A stretch of DNA of 64,000 nucleotides from Clostridium punense (GTDB lineage: Bacteria > Bacillota > Clostridia > Clostridiales > Clostridiaceae). Position numbers and translations under genes: made by a program. The stretch spans positions 124,001 to 188,000 of the forward strand of contig NZ_JAGGLL010000001.1 of the NCBI RefSeq assembly GCF_017874425.1, in the 5' to 3' direction. The notes under the pieces are model-generated. The model was not told the DNA's origin and did no database searches. It saw nothing but the letters and a program-made list of their open reading frames with translations. Positions 15,540 through 25,504 of this stretch are shown here, piece by piece. Positions within the stretch are counted from its first letter, which is position 1. Each line of letters opens with the position of its first letter.

Positions 15540-17456
15540 TTAGTCACCTTTTTTATCATCTTTTTTTGTAACAGTAACTGTAATAGTAGTCCCCTTTTCT
15601 ACTTTGGTACCTGGAGCCTTATCCTGTTTTTCTATTATGGCTTTATCATCTCCATTGGCTTGTAGATCTAAACCCAACTTATCTGCCATTTCCTTTGCAT
15701 CTTTTACTGACATACCAACAAATTTTGGTACCGTAATCTTACCTGCATCTGGATCTTGATACTTATAATAGTTTACTGATACCGCCTCATTCTCCTTAAC
15801 CTTTGTACCTGGAGCTATACTTTGATTAAATATTTTTCCATCCTTAGCTTTATCGTCTGTTAATACCGCAGTAGCATCTCCTAGTTTCAAGCCTGAAGTA
15901 GATAAAACTTTACTTGCTTCATCTACAGTCATATTGGATAGGTCTTGAACCTTTGTATATTTAACCGCTGAACCTTTACTTATAACTAAATTAACTATAT
16001 CACCCTTTTTAAGCTTTGATTTTGGACCTGGATCACTTTTAATTACTAGTCCTTGCCCAACTTCCTCAGAGTTTTCCTCGGTTATCTTTCCTACCATAAA
16101 ACCTAAGTTTACTATATAGTCTTGGGCAACATTTTTGTCTAGTAGTGCCAAGTCTGGAAGTTCTTCTTCCCCTGGTCCAGCACTTAATCTGACCCTAACT
16201 TCACTTTCCTTTTTTACCTTACTACCTTCATTAGGGAATACCTGTATAATTGTGCCCTTAGGCTTATCATTTTTTTCTTCACTTAATACTACAAATTTTA
16301 GCCCTAAATCTTCCACATTTTTTTGACCTTGTTCTTTAGGTAATCCAGTTATAACTGGTATCTCTACCTCATTCTTAGCAGCTCCCACTGCTGGTAAGCT
16401 GGTAAATAGTTTGCCTGCAGATATTCCTAATACTATGGCTAAAATTACAACTACTGAAACAATAATCCACTTTTTCTTTTTGTTATCTACCTTTGAATTA
16501 CTTTTCTTAATTTTTATTGGCTCGTCATCCTCTTCATCCTCATCCTCTTCGAAGGAATCAGCAGTTGCTTTAATATTAATAGGATCCATAACTCTAGTGA
16601 ATTCATTTTCTTCCCTTGAATTAACTATTGTGAAGGACTGATTGTTTTGTATCTTTTTTAAATCATTTAATAAATCAGTTACAGTCTGATACCTTCTTAT
16701 AGGATCCTTTTCTGTAGCTTTTAAGATTAAATTGCTTAAGCTCTCTGGAATGCTTCCTATGATTAGCCTTGGTGATATCACTGGCTCTTGAATATGCTTT
16801 AACGCCACTGATACAGCACTGTCTCCATCAAAAGGTACTTTACCTGTTATCATTTCATAAAGCACTATGCCTAGGGAGTAAATATCTGTTCTATAATCTA
16901 CAATTTTACCCTTTGCTTGCTCTGGTGAAAAATAGTGTGCAGACCCAATAACCTTGCTTGTGTGAGTTATTGTATCTGAAGACACTGCCTTTGCGATTCC
17001 AAAGTCCGTTACCTTTACTGTACCATCCTCTGTAACCAAAATATTATGTGGTTTAATGTCTCTATGAATAATATTATTTTTATGAGCGCACTCTAAAGCC
17101 TTTGCTATTTGAATTCCTATGCTTAAGGTATCATCTACGTTTAGTCTTCCTCTTTCTTGGATTACCTCTTTTAAGGTTTTCCCATTAACAAATTCCATGA
17201 CAATATAATTAATATTATTATCGCTACCAACGTCATAAATATTAACAATATTATTTGCTGAAAAGCTTGCAGCAGCTGCTGCTTCTTTTCTAAATTTATT
17301 CATAAATTCTAAGTTATTTGAGTACTCTTCCTTAAGTATCTTAACAGCTACATATCTATTTAATAGAAGGCATTTAGCTTTATACACTACAGCCATACCG
17401 CCTTCACCTATCTTCTGGAGCAGTTGGTATCTACTACCTAATATGGTTCCAATCAT
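15540..17456 (-). CDS. prkC: PASTA-domain serine/threonine kinase PrkC
   Basis: A 638-residue membrane kinase. The N-terminal Hanks-type domain (about residues 10-270) has GEGGMAVVYKA, the invariant Lys in VAVKIL, HRDIKPHN and DFGIAKA. An acidic linker and one membrane span (about 329-350, WIIVSVVVILAIVLGIS) follow, then four extracellular PASTA repeats to the C-terminus. PrkC senses muropeptides or lipid II and acts in germination and envelope control. ATG 17456 follows AAAGGAG; longer in-frame starts would run deep into stp. The stp gene overlaps by 23 bp, the standard kinase-phosphatase pair. Confidence 0.95.
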   Translation of the reverse strand: MIGTILGSRYQLLQKIGEGGMAVVYKAKCLLLNRYVAVKILKEEYSNNLEFMNKFRKEAAAAASFSANNIVNIYDVGSDNNINYIVMEFVNGKTLKEVIQERGRLNVDDTLSIGIQIAKALECAHKNNIIHRDIKPHNILVTEDGTVKVTDFGIAKAVSSDTITHTSKVIGSAHYFSPEQAKGKIVDYRTDIYSLGIVLYEMITGKVPFDGDSAVSVALKHIQEPVISPRLIIGSIPESLSNLILKATEKDPIRRYQTVTDLLNDLKKIQNNQSFTIVNSREENEFTRVMDPINIKATADSFEEDEDEEDDEPIKIKKSNSKVDNKKKKWIIVSVVVILAIVLGISAGKLFTSLPAVGAAKNEVEIPVITGLPKEQGQKNVEDLGLKFVVLSEEKNDKPKGTIIQVFPNEGSKVKKESEVRVRLSAGPGEEELPDLALLDKNVAQDYIVNLGFMVGKITEENSEEVGQGLVIKSDPGPKSKLKKGDIVNLVISKGSAVKYTKVQDLSNMTVDEASKVLSTSGLKLGDATAVLTDDKAKDGKIFNQSIAPGTKVKENEAVSVNYYKYQDPDAGKITVPKFVGMSVKDAKEMADKLGLDLQANGDDKAIIEKQDKAPGTKVEKGTTITVTVTKKDDKKGD

Positions 17457-18180
17457 CTGTACACTCTCCTTTAAATATGATAACAGAAATATTATCTTTG
17501 CCACCTTTTTCTTTGCTAAGTTCTACTAGTCTTCTGCTACTATTACTGATATCATCATTTACAATGGTTAGGATTTCTTCCTCAGTAACTTCATTTGTTA
17601 AGCCATCACTGCATAAAATTACTATACTTATATTTTGTAAATCAACAGTATAATAATCTCCTTTAACAGATATTTTTGTTCCTACAGCTCTTGTAATAAC
17701 ATTTTTATTTGGATGATTTACTGCTTCTTCTGCACTAATGGTACCGTTATCCAAAAGTTCCTGCACTAAGGAATGATCCTTTGTAACCTTTATCAATTGT
17801 CCTTTTGAAACCACATAGCAACGACTATCCCCTACGTTTGCTACAACTAAACTATTATTCTTTACATAAGCCATTGTAAGAGTAGTTCCCATTCCACTGC
17901 AATTTTCATTGAGTACTGCATACTTATATACATTTTTATTAGCCTCATCAACAGCACCTTCTAGTACTTGTTCCATAGTAAGGTCCTTACTGTGAATCTT
18001 AACATAGTCTAATACACTATCTACAGCAATTTTACTTGCTACTTCTCCAGCATTATGTCCTCCCATACCATCGGCTACCACAAATATGCTTGTATCACCA
18101 TCTTCGTAATATCCTACGGTATCTTCATTTAGGGTTCTTTTGTTCCCTAAATCAGTTTCTATACCTATTAATCTCCCCAT
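17434..18180 (-). CDS. stp: PP2C-type protein phosphatase Stp/PrpC
   Basis: A 248-residue metal-dependent phosphatase with the PP2C motifs FVVADGMGGHNAGEVAS, GTTLTMA, NVGDSR and LCSDGLT; the aspartates of DGMGG, GDSR and SDGLT bind the two metal ions. It reverses the phosphorylation made by PrkC, encoded by the overlapping gene downstream. It follows rlmN by 7 bp. The rlmN-stp-prkC-rsgA order is widely conserved in Firmicutes. Confidence 0.95.
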   Translation of the reverse strand: MGRLIGIETDLGNKRTLNEDTVGYYEDGDTSIFVVADGMGGHNAGEVASKIAVDSVLDYVKIHSKDLTMEQVLEGAVDEANKNVYKYAVLNENCSGMGTTLTMAYVKNNSLVVANVGDSRCYVVSKGQLIKVTKDHSLVQELLDNGTISAEEAVNHPNKNVITRAVGTKISVKGDYYTVDLQNISIVILCSDGLTNEVTEEEILTIVNDDISNSSRRLVELSKEKGGKDNISVIIFKGECTDDWNHIR

Positions 18181-18187
18181 ATAGTTA

Positions 18188-19219
18188 TTACTCCTTCTTT
18201 TCTAAATAACTTCTTCTAAGTTGTCCACAGGCGGCATTTATATCAAGTCCCATTTCTCTTCTTATGGTAGTTTCAATACCATTTTTTATCAAAATGTCCT
18301 TAAACTTATTTATTTCCTCCATATTAGACTTCTTAAGTGTACTTTCATTTATCTCGTTAATAGGAATTAAGTTAACATGACAAAGCATCCCTTTTAAAAT
18401 TCTGGAAAGCTCCTCAGCATTTTCTTTTGTATCATTAAAGCCTTTTACTAATGCATACTCAAAAGTAATTCTTCTATTAGTTTTTCCTATATAGTACTCA
18501 CAAGCTTCTAATAGTTCTTTTATTGTATATGCATTTGCTATTGGCATGGTTTGTCTTCTAATCTCATCATTTGGTGCATGAAGAGATATGGCTAATGTTA
18601 TTTGCAAGTTTAAATCTGCCAACATTTTTATTTTAGGAACTATTCCACAAGTTGAAAGGGTAATATGTCTTTGTCCAATGTTTAATCCATGTTCTGAATT
18701 TACATTGCATATAAATTTTAACACATTTTCAAAATTATCTAAAGGCTCACCACTGCCCATAAGCACTACATTTGAAATTCTTTCCTTAAGTTCACTTTGT
18801 GCTTTTATTATTTGGCCTAGTATTTCACCACTAGTTAGATTTCTAACTATACCTCCTATGGTGGAAGCACAAAACTTACAACCCATCTTACATCCAATTT
18901 GAGTAGATACGCAAATTGAGTTTCCGTGTTTGTATTTCATTACCACTGACTCAATAACATTTCCATCCTTCAAAAGAAATAAATGCTTTCTTGTGTCTTC
19001 TCTTTTTGAGCTATAGGTCTCAATTATTTCAGGAATACCTATATAAAAGCTCTTTTCTAGCTTTTCAATAGTAGTCTTAGAAAGATTAGACATTTCACTA
19101 AAGCTCCAAACCTCTTTATATATCCAATCTATTACCTGCTTAGCTCTAAATTCCTTCTCCCCATTTTCTTTCATCCACTGTTTTAATTCTTGCAGATCTA
19201 AATCTAAAATATTTTTCAT
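18188..19219 (-). CDS. rlmN: Dual-specificity RNA methyltransferase RlmN
   Basis: A 343-residue radical-SAM enzyme with the cluster motif CX3CX2C (CKMGCKFC), the segment [12 protein letters not shown], and the conserved late cysteine in [10 protein letters not shown] that carries the methyl intermediate. It makes 2-methyladenosine at A2503 of 23S rRNA and A37 of some tRNAs. The gene lies 8 bp after rsmB and 7 bp before stp in the long minus-strand operon. Confidence 0.96.
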   Translation of the reverse strand: MKNILDLDLQELKQWMKENGEKEFRAKQVIDWIYKEVWSFSEMSNLSKTTIEKLEKSFYIGIPEIIETYSSKREDTRKHLFLLKDGNVIESVVMKYKHGNSICVSTQIGCKMGCKFCASTIGGIVRNLTSGEILGQIIKAQSELKERISNVVLMGSGEPLDNFENVLKFICNVNSEHGLNIGQRHITLSTCGIVPKIKMLADLNLQITLAISLHAPNDEIRRQTMPIANAYTIKELLEACEYYIGKTNRRITFEYALVKGFNDTKENAEELSRILKGMLCHVNLIPINEINESTLKKSNMEEINKFKDILIKNGIETTIRREMGLDINAACGQLRRSYLEKKE

Positions 19220-19227
19220 TTTTTCAC

Positions 19228-20559
19228 CTACTTAGTTCTACGAATCTTAGCAATAAAAAATCCGTCCATATATGTATTTGGAAGTACAGTCACATAGCCT
19301 TCCTCATGGTAAATAATATTATCCACCTTACCAAAGAACAAAGGCTCAACCTTAAATTCCGGGTGTTGTTTTAGAAACCACTTTATATTGTCTTCATTCT
19401 CCCCTTTGTTTAAAGTACAAGTTGAATACAAGAGAACTCCTTGTTCTTTTACATACCTTGCAGCATTGGTCATAATTTTTCTTTGAATCTTAACAATTTC
19501 CTGAAGTTCTTTCATGTTTTTATTATATTTAATTTCAGGCTTTTTTCTTATGATTCCTAGTCCTGAACAAGGCACATCTATAAGCACCCTATGCCCCTTT
19601 TCCTCTAGATTTTCCTCATAATTAGTAGCATCTAATAAAGATAAGCTAATATTAGTTAGTCCAAGTCTCCTTATATTTTCTCCAATTAAATTAAGCTTAT
19701 GTTCATATATATCAAAAGCTAAAACTTCTCCTGTATTGTTTAGTAATTCTCCAGCATGGGTAGTTTTCCCCCCTGGTGCACTGCACAAATCCAGTACTGT
19801 CATATTTTCTTCTATTTCCATGGCTGGTGCTACCAACATAGCACTCTCATCTTGAACAGTAATTACCCCTTCCTTAAACAAGGGGTTTTCTTCAATGCTT
19901 TTTCCTCTTACTATTCTTATTGCCTCAGGGCATACATAACCTTCTTCTATCTGATAGCCATTTTCCTCTAACCTATTAAAAATATTCTCGTAATCTCCCT
20001 TAGTTGAATTAACTCTCACAGTTATATCTGGTCTTTGATTTAATCCAAATAATATTTTTTCACAAAGATGTATTCCATATTGTTCATAGAATAGCTTAAT
20101 CATCCACTGCGGAAAGGAATATTTGAAAGCTAGTTCCTCAAAGATGTTTCCTTCCTTGTAGTAAGCGCCCTCTTTATTTCTCAAGTAATTTCTAAGTACC
20201 CCATTGGCAACCTTAGAAGCACCCAAGGATACATGTTTCTTTACCAGGTTTACTGCCTCATTAACAGCAGCAAACTCTGGTATCTTATCTAAATACCTGA
20301 TTTGATAAATAGTAATTCTTAAAATATTAAGCAAAAACCTATCTGTTTTATCAAAGTTATTCTTTAAGAACTCTTTTAAAATTTTATCAATAGTGTATTT
20401 GTATTTAATTGTTCCATAAACTATTTCTGTAACTAAACCTTTATCCTTCTGATCTAGGGTAGAATTATTAAGCATATTTCCAAGTACAATACTTGAATAG
20501 GCCTTATTATAAAAAACCTCATTTAACACATCAACAGCTACTTTTCTAGCATTATCCAT
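19228..20559 (-). CDS. rsmB: 16S rRNA cytosine-C5 methyltransferase RsmB
   Basis: A 443-residue protein with an N-terminal NusB-like RNA-binding domain (about residues 1-130) and a C-terminal methyltransferase with [20 protein letters not shown] and the catalytic-cysteine motif [10 protein letters not shown]. The family makes 5-methylcytosine at position 967 of 16S rRNA. I chose ATG 20559 ([12 protein letters not shown]) behind AGAGGT; the open frame extends 11 codons further but overlaps the preceding gene. It lies 16 bp after the zinc peptidase gene. Confidence 0.94.
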   Translation of the reverse strand: MDNARKVAVDVLNEVFYNKAYSSIVLGNMLNNSTLDQKDKGLVTEIVYGTIKYKYTIDKILKEFLKNNFDKTDRFLLNILRITIYQIRYLDKIPEFAAVNEAVNLVKKHVSLGASKVANGVLRNYLRNKEGAYYKEGNIFEELAFKYSFPQWMIKLFYEQYGIHLCEKILFGLNQRPDITVRVNSTKGDYENIFNRLEENGYQIEEGYVCPEAIRIVRGKSIEENPLFKEGVITVQDESAMLVAPAMEIEENMTVLDLCSAPGGKTTHAGELLNNTGEVLAFDIYEHKLNLIGENIRRLGLTNISLSLLDATNYEENLEEKGHRVLIDVPCSGLGIIRKKPEIKYNKNMKELQEIVKIQRKIMTNAARYVKEQGVLLYSTCTLNKGENEDNIKWFLKQHPEFKVEPLFFGKVDNIIYHEEGYVTVLPNTYMDGFFIAKIRRTK

Positions 20560-20575
20560 TGTTTTACCTCTAAAT

Positions 20576-21256
20576 TTATCTTTCTCTATCACTTAGTGCA
20601 ATTAATCTTAACAATTGGGCAATAGCAGTAAGAGCTGCTGCCACATAAGTTAACCCCGCTGCTCTTAATACCTTCTTTGTTCCACTTATTTCATCTTCAA
20701 AAAGTATATTTCTAGATATTAGTATGGCTACAGCTCTGCTTGAAGCATTAAACTCTACGGGCAGTGTTACTATTTGAAATAAAACTACGGCTGTAAACAG
20801 TAAAATACCTAAGTTAACTAATGCAGGCATAGATAGAACAAAACCAAGAATAAAAAGCATCCAGGATGCACTTGAACCAATATTTGCAACTGGAACTAGG
20901 GCCATTCTAATTTTAATTGGAGCATAATTATCCCTATGCTGAATTGCATGCCCTACCTCATGGGCGGCAACACCTATCGACGCAATGGAGGCTCCATAAA
21001 ATACATCTTGAGATAATCTTACTACATTTTCTCTAGGGTCGAAATGATCTGTAAGCTTTCCTCCAATTGGAACCACTGGTACATGGAATAACCCGTATCC
21101 ATCTAGTATCATTCTTGCCACTTGACTTCCTGTATAACCATTTCTACTATAGACCTTTGAATATTTTGAATAACTCGCTTGAATATTAAACTGAGCCCAA
21201 GTGGCAATTAAAAGAGCAGGTAACAAAATTAACATTGTAGAGTCAAAATAAAACAT
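20576..21256 (-). CDS. Zinc metallopeptidase of the YugP family
   Basis: A 226-residue membrane protein starting MFYFDSTMLILLPALL. It has the zinc-protease motif HEVGHAIQH around residue 117 and hydrophobic segments at the N-terminus, after the motif, and near the C-terminus. It matches the YugP/DUF2268-like neutral zinc metallopeptidase group (putative membrane protease YugP); substrates are unknown. ATG 21256 follows GGGAGTG; the longer frame would overlap fmt. It is found between fmt and rsmB in many clostridia, so the operon position is conserved. Confidence 0.87.
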   Translation of the reverse strand: MFYFDSTMLILLPALLIATWAQFNIQASYSKYSKVYSRNGYTGSQVARMILDGYGLFHVPVVPIGGKLTDHFDPRENVVRLSQDVFYGASIASIGVAAHEVGHAIQHRDNYAPIKIRMALVPVANIGSSASWMLFILGFVLSMPALVNLGILLFTAVVLFQIVTLPVEFNASSRAVAILISRNILFEDEISGTKKVLRAAGLTYVAAALTAIAQLLRLIALSDRER

Positions 21257-21275
21257 ATTAATCACTCCCATTAAA

Positions 21276-22208
21276 TTACTTGTGTAATAACTCTTCTTCC
21301 TCAATAGTATTTCCCTTAATATACTCTCCTACCTTTAGAGGTTTCTTATTTGGAAATTGAACCTCAGTAATAAGTAAAATCTTATCTTTGGTTGCTACTC
21401 TAATGCCTTCACTATCAACTTTTATTATAGTTCCAGGCTTCTTTTTTGACTGTTCCTCTAATACCCTAGTGCTAATCACTTTCATAGGCTTATCTATGTA
21501 AAAAGTATATGCCGTAGGAAAAGGATTAAGTCCTCTTGCAAAGTTATGAATAGTTTCGGCACTTTCATCCCAATTAATATTAGCCATCTCTTTATTTAGC
21601 ATACTTGCATAAGGTGTTGGTGTTTCTCCTTGCTTTATTGGAGTTATGGTATTATTGCATAACCCCTTAATTGTCTCCACTAAAAGACTAGCCCCATCCA
21701 CCATCAATATGTCATGAAGTTCTCCTGCAGTCATGTTTTCGGTGATATCAATCTCGCTTTTTAACAACATATCTCCTGTATCAAGTCCTACATCCATCAG
21801 CATTGTAGTATTTCCACTTACCTTTTCTCCTTGCATAACTGCAAAGTTTATTGGTGCTGCCCCCCTATATTTAGGAAGAAGTGACGCATGAAGATTGATA
21901 CATCCATACCTTGGTATGTCTAAAACTTCTTTAGAAAGTAATTGCCCAAAGGCAACTACCACTATAAAGTCTAAATCCATCCCCTTAAGCTTTTCAATTA
22001 GCTCTCTATCCTTTTTTAACTTTTCCGGCTGATAAACTGGTATATCATATTTTAAAGCTGCTTCTTTAACCGCAGACATAGCTAAAGCTTTCCCTCTTCC
22101 TTTTGGTCTATCTGGCTGAGTTAATACAGCCTTAACTCCAAATTCCTTCACAATAGCTTCAAAGGAAGGAACTGCAAATTCTGGGGTTCCCATAAAAACT
22201 ATATTCAT
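21276..22208 (-). CDS. fmt: Methionyl-tRNA formyltransferase
   Basis: A 310-residue enzyme starting [19 protein letters not shown]. The catalytic region shows [15 protein letters not shown] (Asn-His-Asp type active site) with [13 protein letters not shown] following, and a C-terminal OB-like domain. It formylates the initiator Met-tRNA using 10-formyltetrahydrofolate. The matching deformylase gene def lies upstream, separated by a 239-bp gap without a gene, so fmt may have its own promoter, unlike the tight def-fmt coupling in many bacteria. Confidence 0.96.
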   Translation of the reverse strand: MNIVFMGTPEFAVPSFEAIVKEFGVKAVLTQPDRPKGRGKALAMSAVKEAALKYDIPVYQPEKLKKDRELIEKLKGMDLDFIVVVAFGQLLSKEVLDIPRYGCINLHASLLPKYRGAAPINFAVMQGEKVSGNTTMLMDVGLDTGDMLLKSEIDITENMTAGELHDILMVDGASLLVETIKGLCNNTITPIKQGETPTPYASMLNKEMANINWDESAETIHNFARGLNPFPTAYTFYIDKPMKVISTRVLEEQSKKKPGTIIKVDSEGIRVATKDKILLITEVQFPNKKPLKVGEYIKGNTIEEEELLHK

Positions 22209-22447
22209 ATATTTATTTCTTCCTTTCTTTCACTAATCTAATAACATAAATCTTTAACGAAATACATTATCAACATTTACTTTTTTCTAATATATAAAAT
22301 GCAATAAAAACACTGCATAAATACATGTAATTCTATTTTGCATTCTCCTTAATAGTAAGTTGTTTAAAATTATCTTGCAACTTATATAAAATCTGTAAGT
22401 TACTAGAGTCTATTTACTTGTTCATGTTATTATACGCTCTATAAAAA

Positions 22448-22888
22448 TTATTTTCTAACTTTGTCTGTATATAATATTCCCTCTAAATGGTCTATTTCAT
22501 GACAAAGAGCTCTTGCAAGTAGGTCCTCTCCTTCTATCAGAAATTCTTCTCCATTTTCATTTAGCCCCTTAACCTTAACATATTTGGGACGTACCACTAA
22601 GCCTTGTTCTCCTGGAATGCTAAGGCAACCTTCTTGTGCTTCAACTTCACCCTTTTGTTTCATTATTTCAGGATTAATTAACACAATTGGTCCCTGTCCT
22701 ATATCTATAACTATAATTCTTTTTAGTATGCCTATTTGCGGTGCAGCAAGTCCTACACCATTTGCATCATACATTGTATCTAGCATATCCCTTATTAAAA
22801 CCCTAGTTCTATCATCAATAGCTTTAACTACCTTACTCTTTTTTCTTAATACCTCATCTTCTTTTGTTCTAATCTTTCTTAATGCCAT
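22448..22888 (-). CDS. def: Peptide deformylase
   Basis: A 146-residue metallo-enzyme with all three deformylase motifs: [18 protein letters not shown] and HEIDHLEG, whose Cys and two His bind the metal. It removes the formyl group from nascent proteins. The short length is typical of clostridial type 1/3 enzymes. It lies 23 bp after priA. It acts on the product of the fmt pathway encoded next. Confidence 0.96.
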   Translation of the reverse strand: MALRKIRTKEDEVLRKKSKVVKAIDDRTRVLIRDMLDTMYDANGVGLAAPQIGILKRIIVIDIGQGPIVLINPEIMKQKGEVEAQEGCLSIPGEQGLVVRPKYVKVKGLNENGEEFLIEGEDLLARALCHEIDHLEGILYTDKVRK

Positions 22889-22911
22889 TGTTGCTTTTTC
22901 CTCCTACCTAT

Positions 22912-25125
22912 CTACAATAAATTATTTGGATTTACATCCAAACTGACCCTAATATAATTATAAACTGAACTTAGCTCATTATAGGTAATATTTTTAATAT
23001 CTTCAGCCAATTCTAAAGTAAAATCACCCTTAATAATTATTTGCCACCTATAGGCATTTTTAATTTTAGAAATACCACAAGGGCAGGGTCCTAATACTTC
23101 CATTTTATCATTATTATCTAATTTTAGGTGTAGTTTATCCCCTAAATCCTGTATACTTTTTATTAATAATTTTTCATCCTCACTACTTAAATTAATAGCT
23201 AGAATCTTTGCAAAGGGTGGATAGTTCATATTTCTTCTAATTTCTATCTCTTCCTTATAAAAACTTATATAATCATTTTCCATAGCATATTTTATACTGA
23301 AATTCTCTGGACTATAGGTTTGAACTACTACTTTCCCTGGCTTCTTGCCCCTTCCAGCTCTTCCTGAAACCTGAGTTATAAGCTGAAAGGTTCTCTCATT
23401 AGCCCTGTAATCCGGCAAATTTAAGGATAAATCCGCCGCTATCACCCCGACTAAAGTTACCTCAGGAAAATCTAAGCCTTTAGCCACCATTTGAGTACCA
23501 ATTAAAACATCATACTCTTGATTTCTAAAGCTATTATAAATCTTTTCATAAGAATGCTTTTCTCTTGTCGTATCAAAATCCATTCTAAGTGTTTTTGCCT
23601 CAGGAAATACTTTTTTCACTTGGTCTTCTAGTTGCTCTGTACCAATTCCAAAGTATTTTACATATTTACTCTTACACCTTGGACAAGTGTTTACTAGCTC
23701 ACGCTTAGCTCCACAATAGTGACAGGTTAAATTTGAAGCGTGATTGTGATAGGTTAAAGCAATATCACAGTTTCTGCACTTAAATACATACCCACATTTT
23801 CTGCAGGATACAAAGGTAGAAAACCCTCTTCTATTTAAAAATAATATAGCCTGTTCCTTATTTTCTAGTGTTTGCTTTAAACCTGAAAAAAGACTTGCAC
23901 TAAAAATAGACTTATTATCATTCATAAGCTCTTCTCTCATATCCACCACCTTTATCTGTGGTAACAGAGCACCGTCAGCCCTTTCACTTAAAGTTATAAG
24001 AGTATACTCTCCAGTGGTAGTTCTATAATAAGTATCTACCGCAGGAGTTGCGGAACCTAGTACTACTTTACAACCTTCTATATGGCTTTTAAGGTCTGCT
24101 ATGTCTCTAGCATGGTACTTTGGATCACTATCTGACTTATAGCTTCCTTCATGCTCTTCATCCATGATTATAAGCCCAAGATTTGAAAATGGCAAAAATA
24201 TCGCAGATCTAGCTCCTATAGCTACTTTAACCTTTCCCATCTTCACTCTCATCCACTCATCAAATCTCTCACCATCACTAAGCTTACTATGGAAGATGGC
24301 AACATCACGTCCAAAACGTCCCTTAAACCGCTCTACCATTTGTGGAGTAAGTGAAATTTCAGGAATTAAAATAATAGAGTCTTTTCCTTCGTCCATTGCC
24401 TTCTTCACTAAATTCATATATATTTCTGTTTTTCCGCTGCCTGTTATTCCATGAATTAAAAATTTTTTATTCCTTGACTTCATTACTGTGTCAACAGCCT
24501 GTTGTTGCAGTGGATTCAATTGTTTCTCCTCATAGGCTTTATATTGTCTATCATTATATCTATTTACAACGGCTTCTTCTAAGTTTAAAAATCCATGCTT
24601 AATTAAAGTATTTATGGATGACAAAGAAAATCCCAATTCATTTGACAATTGCTGCTTATTATAGGTTCCATTATTTTCTTTTACAAAATCTATGATTTTT
24701 ACATAACTTTCTTTTTTATATTTATCTGTTATTGGACTTCCCAAAACAACCAAATTTTTAGTTTTGAATTTCATTCCTTTAGTAATTCCACTAGGAATAA
24801 AAACCTTAATACATTCTAAATAAGTACAGAGATATTTGCTCCTCATTATTCCGATAAGAGCAATGTCCTTCTCCCTTATAACTTGAAAATCATCACTTAT
24901 TTCAATAATAGCCTTTAGCTTATTAATGCTCTTAGAATCTAATTCTATAAATTCATATAGTTGTACAACAAAACCATCGATGTTTTTATTTCCCATACCA
25001 AAAGGAACTTTAACCCTTTGGCCAAGAGCAATTTTATTCTTTAAAACTTCTGGCACCTTATAGGTAAATATTTTATCCACCTTTATAGAATCATTATTTA
25101 CGATCACTCCAGCATAGTTATACAT
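22912..25125 (-). CDS. priA: Primosomal helicase PriA
   Basis: A 737-residue protein with an N-terminal DNA-binding domain, a helicase core (HGITGSGKTEIYM, the DEEH box in IIMDEEHEGS, GSATPAVD) and a cysteine-rich zinc insert (CRKCGYVFKCRNCD, then CHYCGAKR and CPRCKSKY). PriA reloads the replisome at collapsed forks. I chose ATG 25125 behind GGGAGATAAACC; a GTG six codons upstream is also in frame. It is the first gene of the priA-def unit, downstream of the coaBC terminator and repeat element B. Confidence 0.96.
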   Translation of the reverse strand: MYNYAGVIVNNDSIKVDKIFTYKVPEVLKNKIALGQRVKVPFGMGNKNIDGFVVQLYEFIELDSKSINKLKAIIEISDDFQVIREKDIALIGIMRSKYLCTYLECIKVFIPSGITKGMKFKTKNLVVLGSPITDKYKKESYVKIIDFVKENNGTYNKQQLSNELGFSLSSINTLIKHGFLNLEEAVVNRYNDRQYKAYEEKQLNPLQQQAVDTVMKSRNKKFLIHGITGSGKTEIYMNLVKKAMDEGKDSIILIPEISLTPQMVERFKGRFGRDVAIFHSKLSDGERFDEWMRVKMGKVKVAIGARSAIFLPFSNLGLIIMDEEHEGSYKSDSDPKYHARDIADLKSHIEGCKVVLGSATPAVDTYYRTTTGEYTLITLSERADGALLPQIKVVDMREELMNDNKSIFSASLFSGLKQTLENKEQAILFLNRRGFSTFVSCRKCGYVFKCRNCDIALTYHNHASNLTCHYCGAKRELVNTCPRCKSKYVKYFGIGTEQLEDQVKKVFPEAKTLRMDFDTTREKHSYEKIYNSFRNQEYDVLIGTQMVAKGLDFPEVTLVGVIAADLSLNLPDYRANERTFQLITQVSGRAGRGKKPGKVVVQTYSPENFSIKYAMENDYISFYKEEIEIRRNMNYPPFAKILAINLSSEDEKLLIKSIQDLGDKLHLKLDNNDKMEVLGPCPCGISKIKNAYRWQIIIKGDFTLELAEDIKNITYNELSSVYNYIRVSLDVNPNNLL

Positions 25126-25310
25126 AGGTTTATCTCCCTTCACAAGAGTGTATTTATTTTTTCCAATAACTTCATTTTATATTATACAAATTTATCTTAC
25201 TACTCTTCTTTTATTCTTTAAGTAAACAATAATTTATAAAAGAAGCTTATGCTCACATAGAAATTTAAAGGAAAATAATAAATTTTAATGCTATGGGTAT
25301 TTTTAATTAA

Positions 25311-25468
25311 GGCATCTTCAAAAAATAAATAAGTCAATCTGCTCGTCTATTTTATGATATACTGCGTCAACAGAACCCTTAGATAGCCCCACTATCTGCG
25401 GAATCTGTTTTCTTGTCTATCAGAAAATATACTTCACATCTTGGACTTGTTATTTATTTTCAGATGCC
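25311..25468 (-). mobile_element. MITE-like palindromic element, copy B (158 bp)
   Basis: Inverted copy of the family: GGCATCTTCAAAAAATAAAT at the left and ATTTATTTTCAGATGCC at the right, flanked by TAA (25308-25310) and TAA (25469-25471). The inner GATAGCCCCACTATC hairpin and CGTCAACAGAACCC block match copy A reversed, but the doubled 18-bp unit of copy A is absent. It lies 13 bp downstream of the coaBC terminator and upstream of priA. No reading frame. Confidence 0.8.
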
Positions 25469-25481
25469 TAAAAATAAGAAA

Positions 25482-25502
25482 AAAAGCGACATGGTCGCTT
25501 TT
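25482..25502 (-). terminator. Terminator after coaBC
   Basis: AAAAGCGAC and GTCGCTTTT pair around ATG, with TTTTTTTCTTATTTTT following on the minus strand, directly after the coaBC stop. Confidence 0.85.
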
Positions 25503-25504
25503 GA

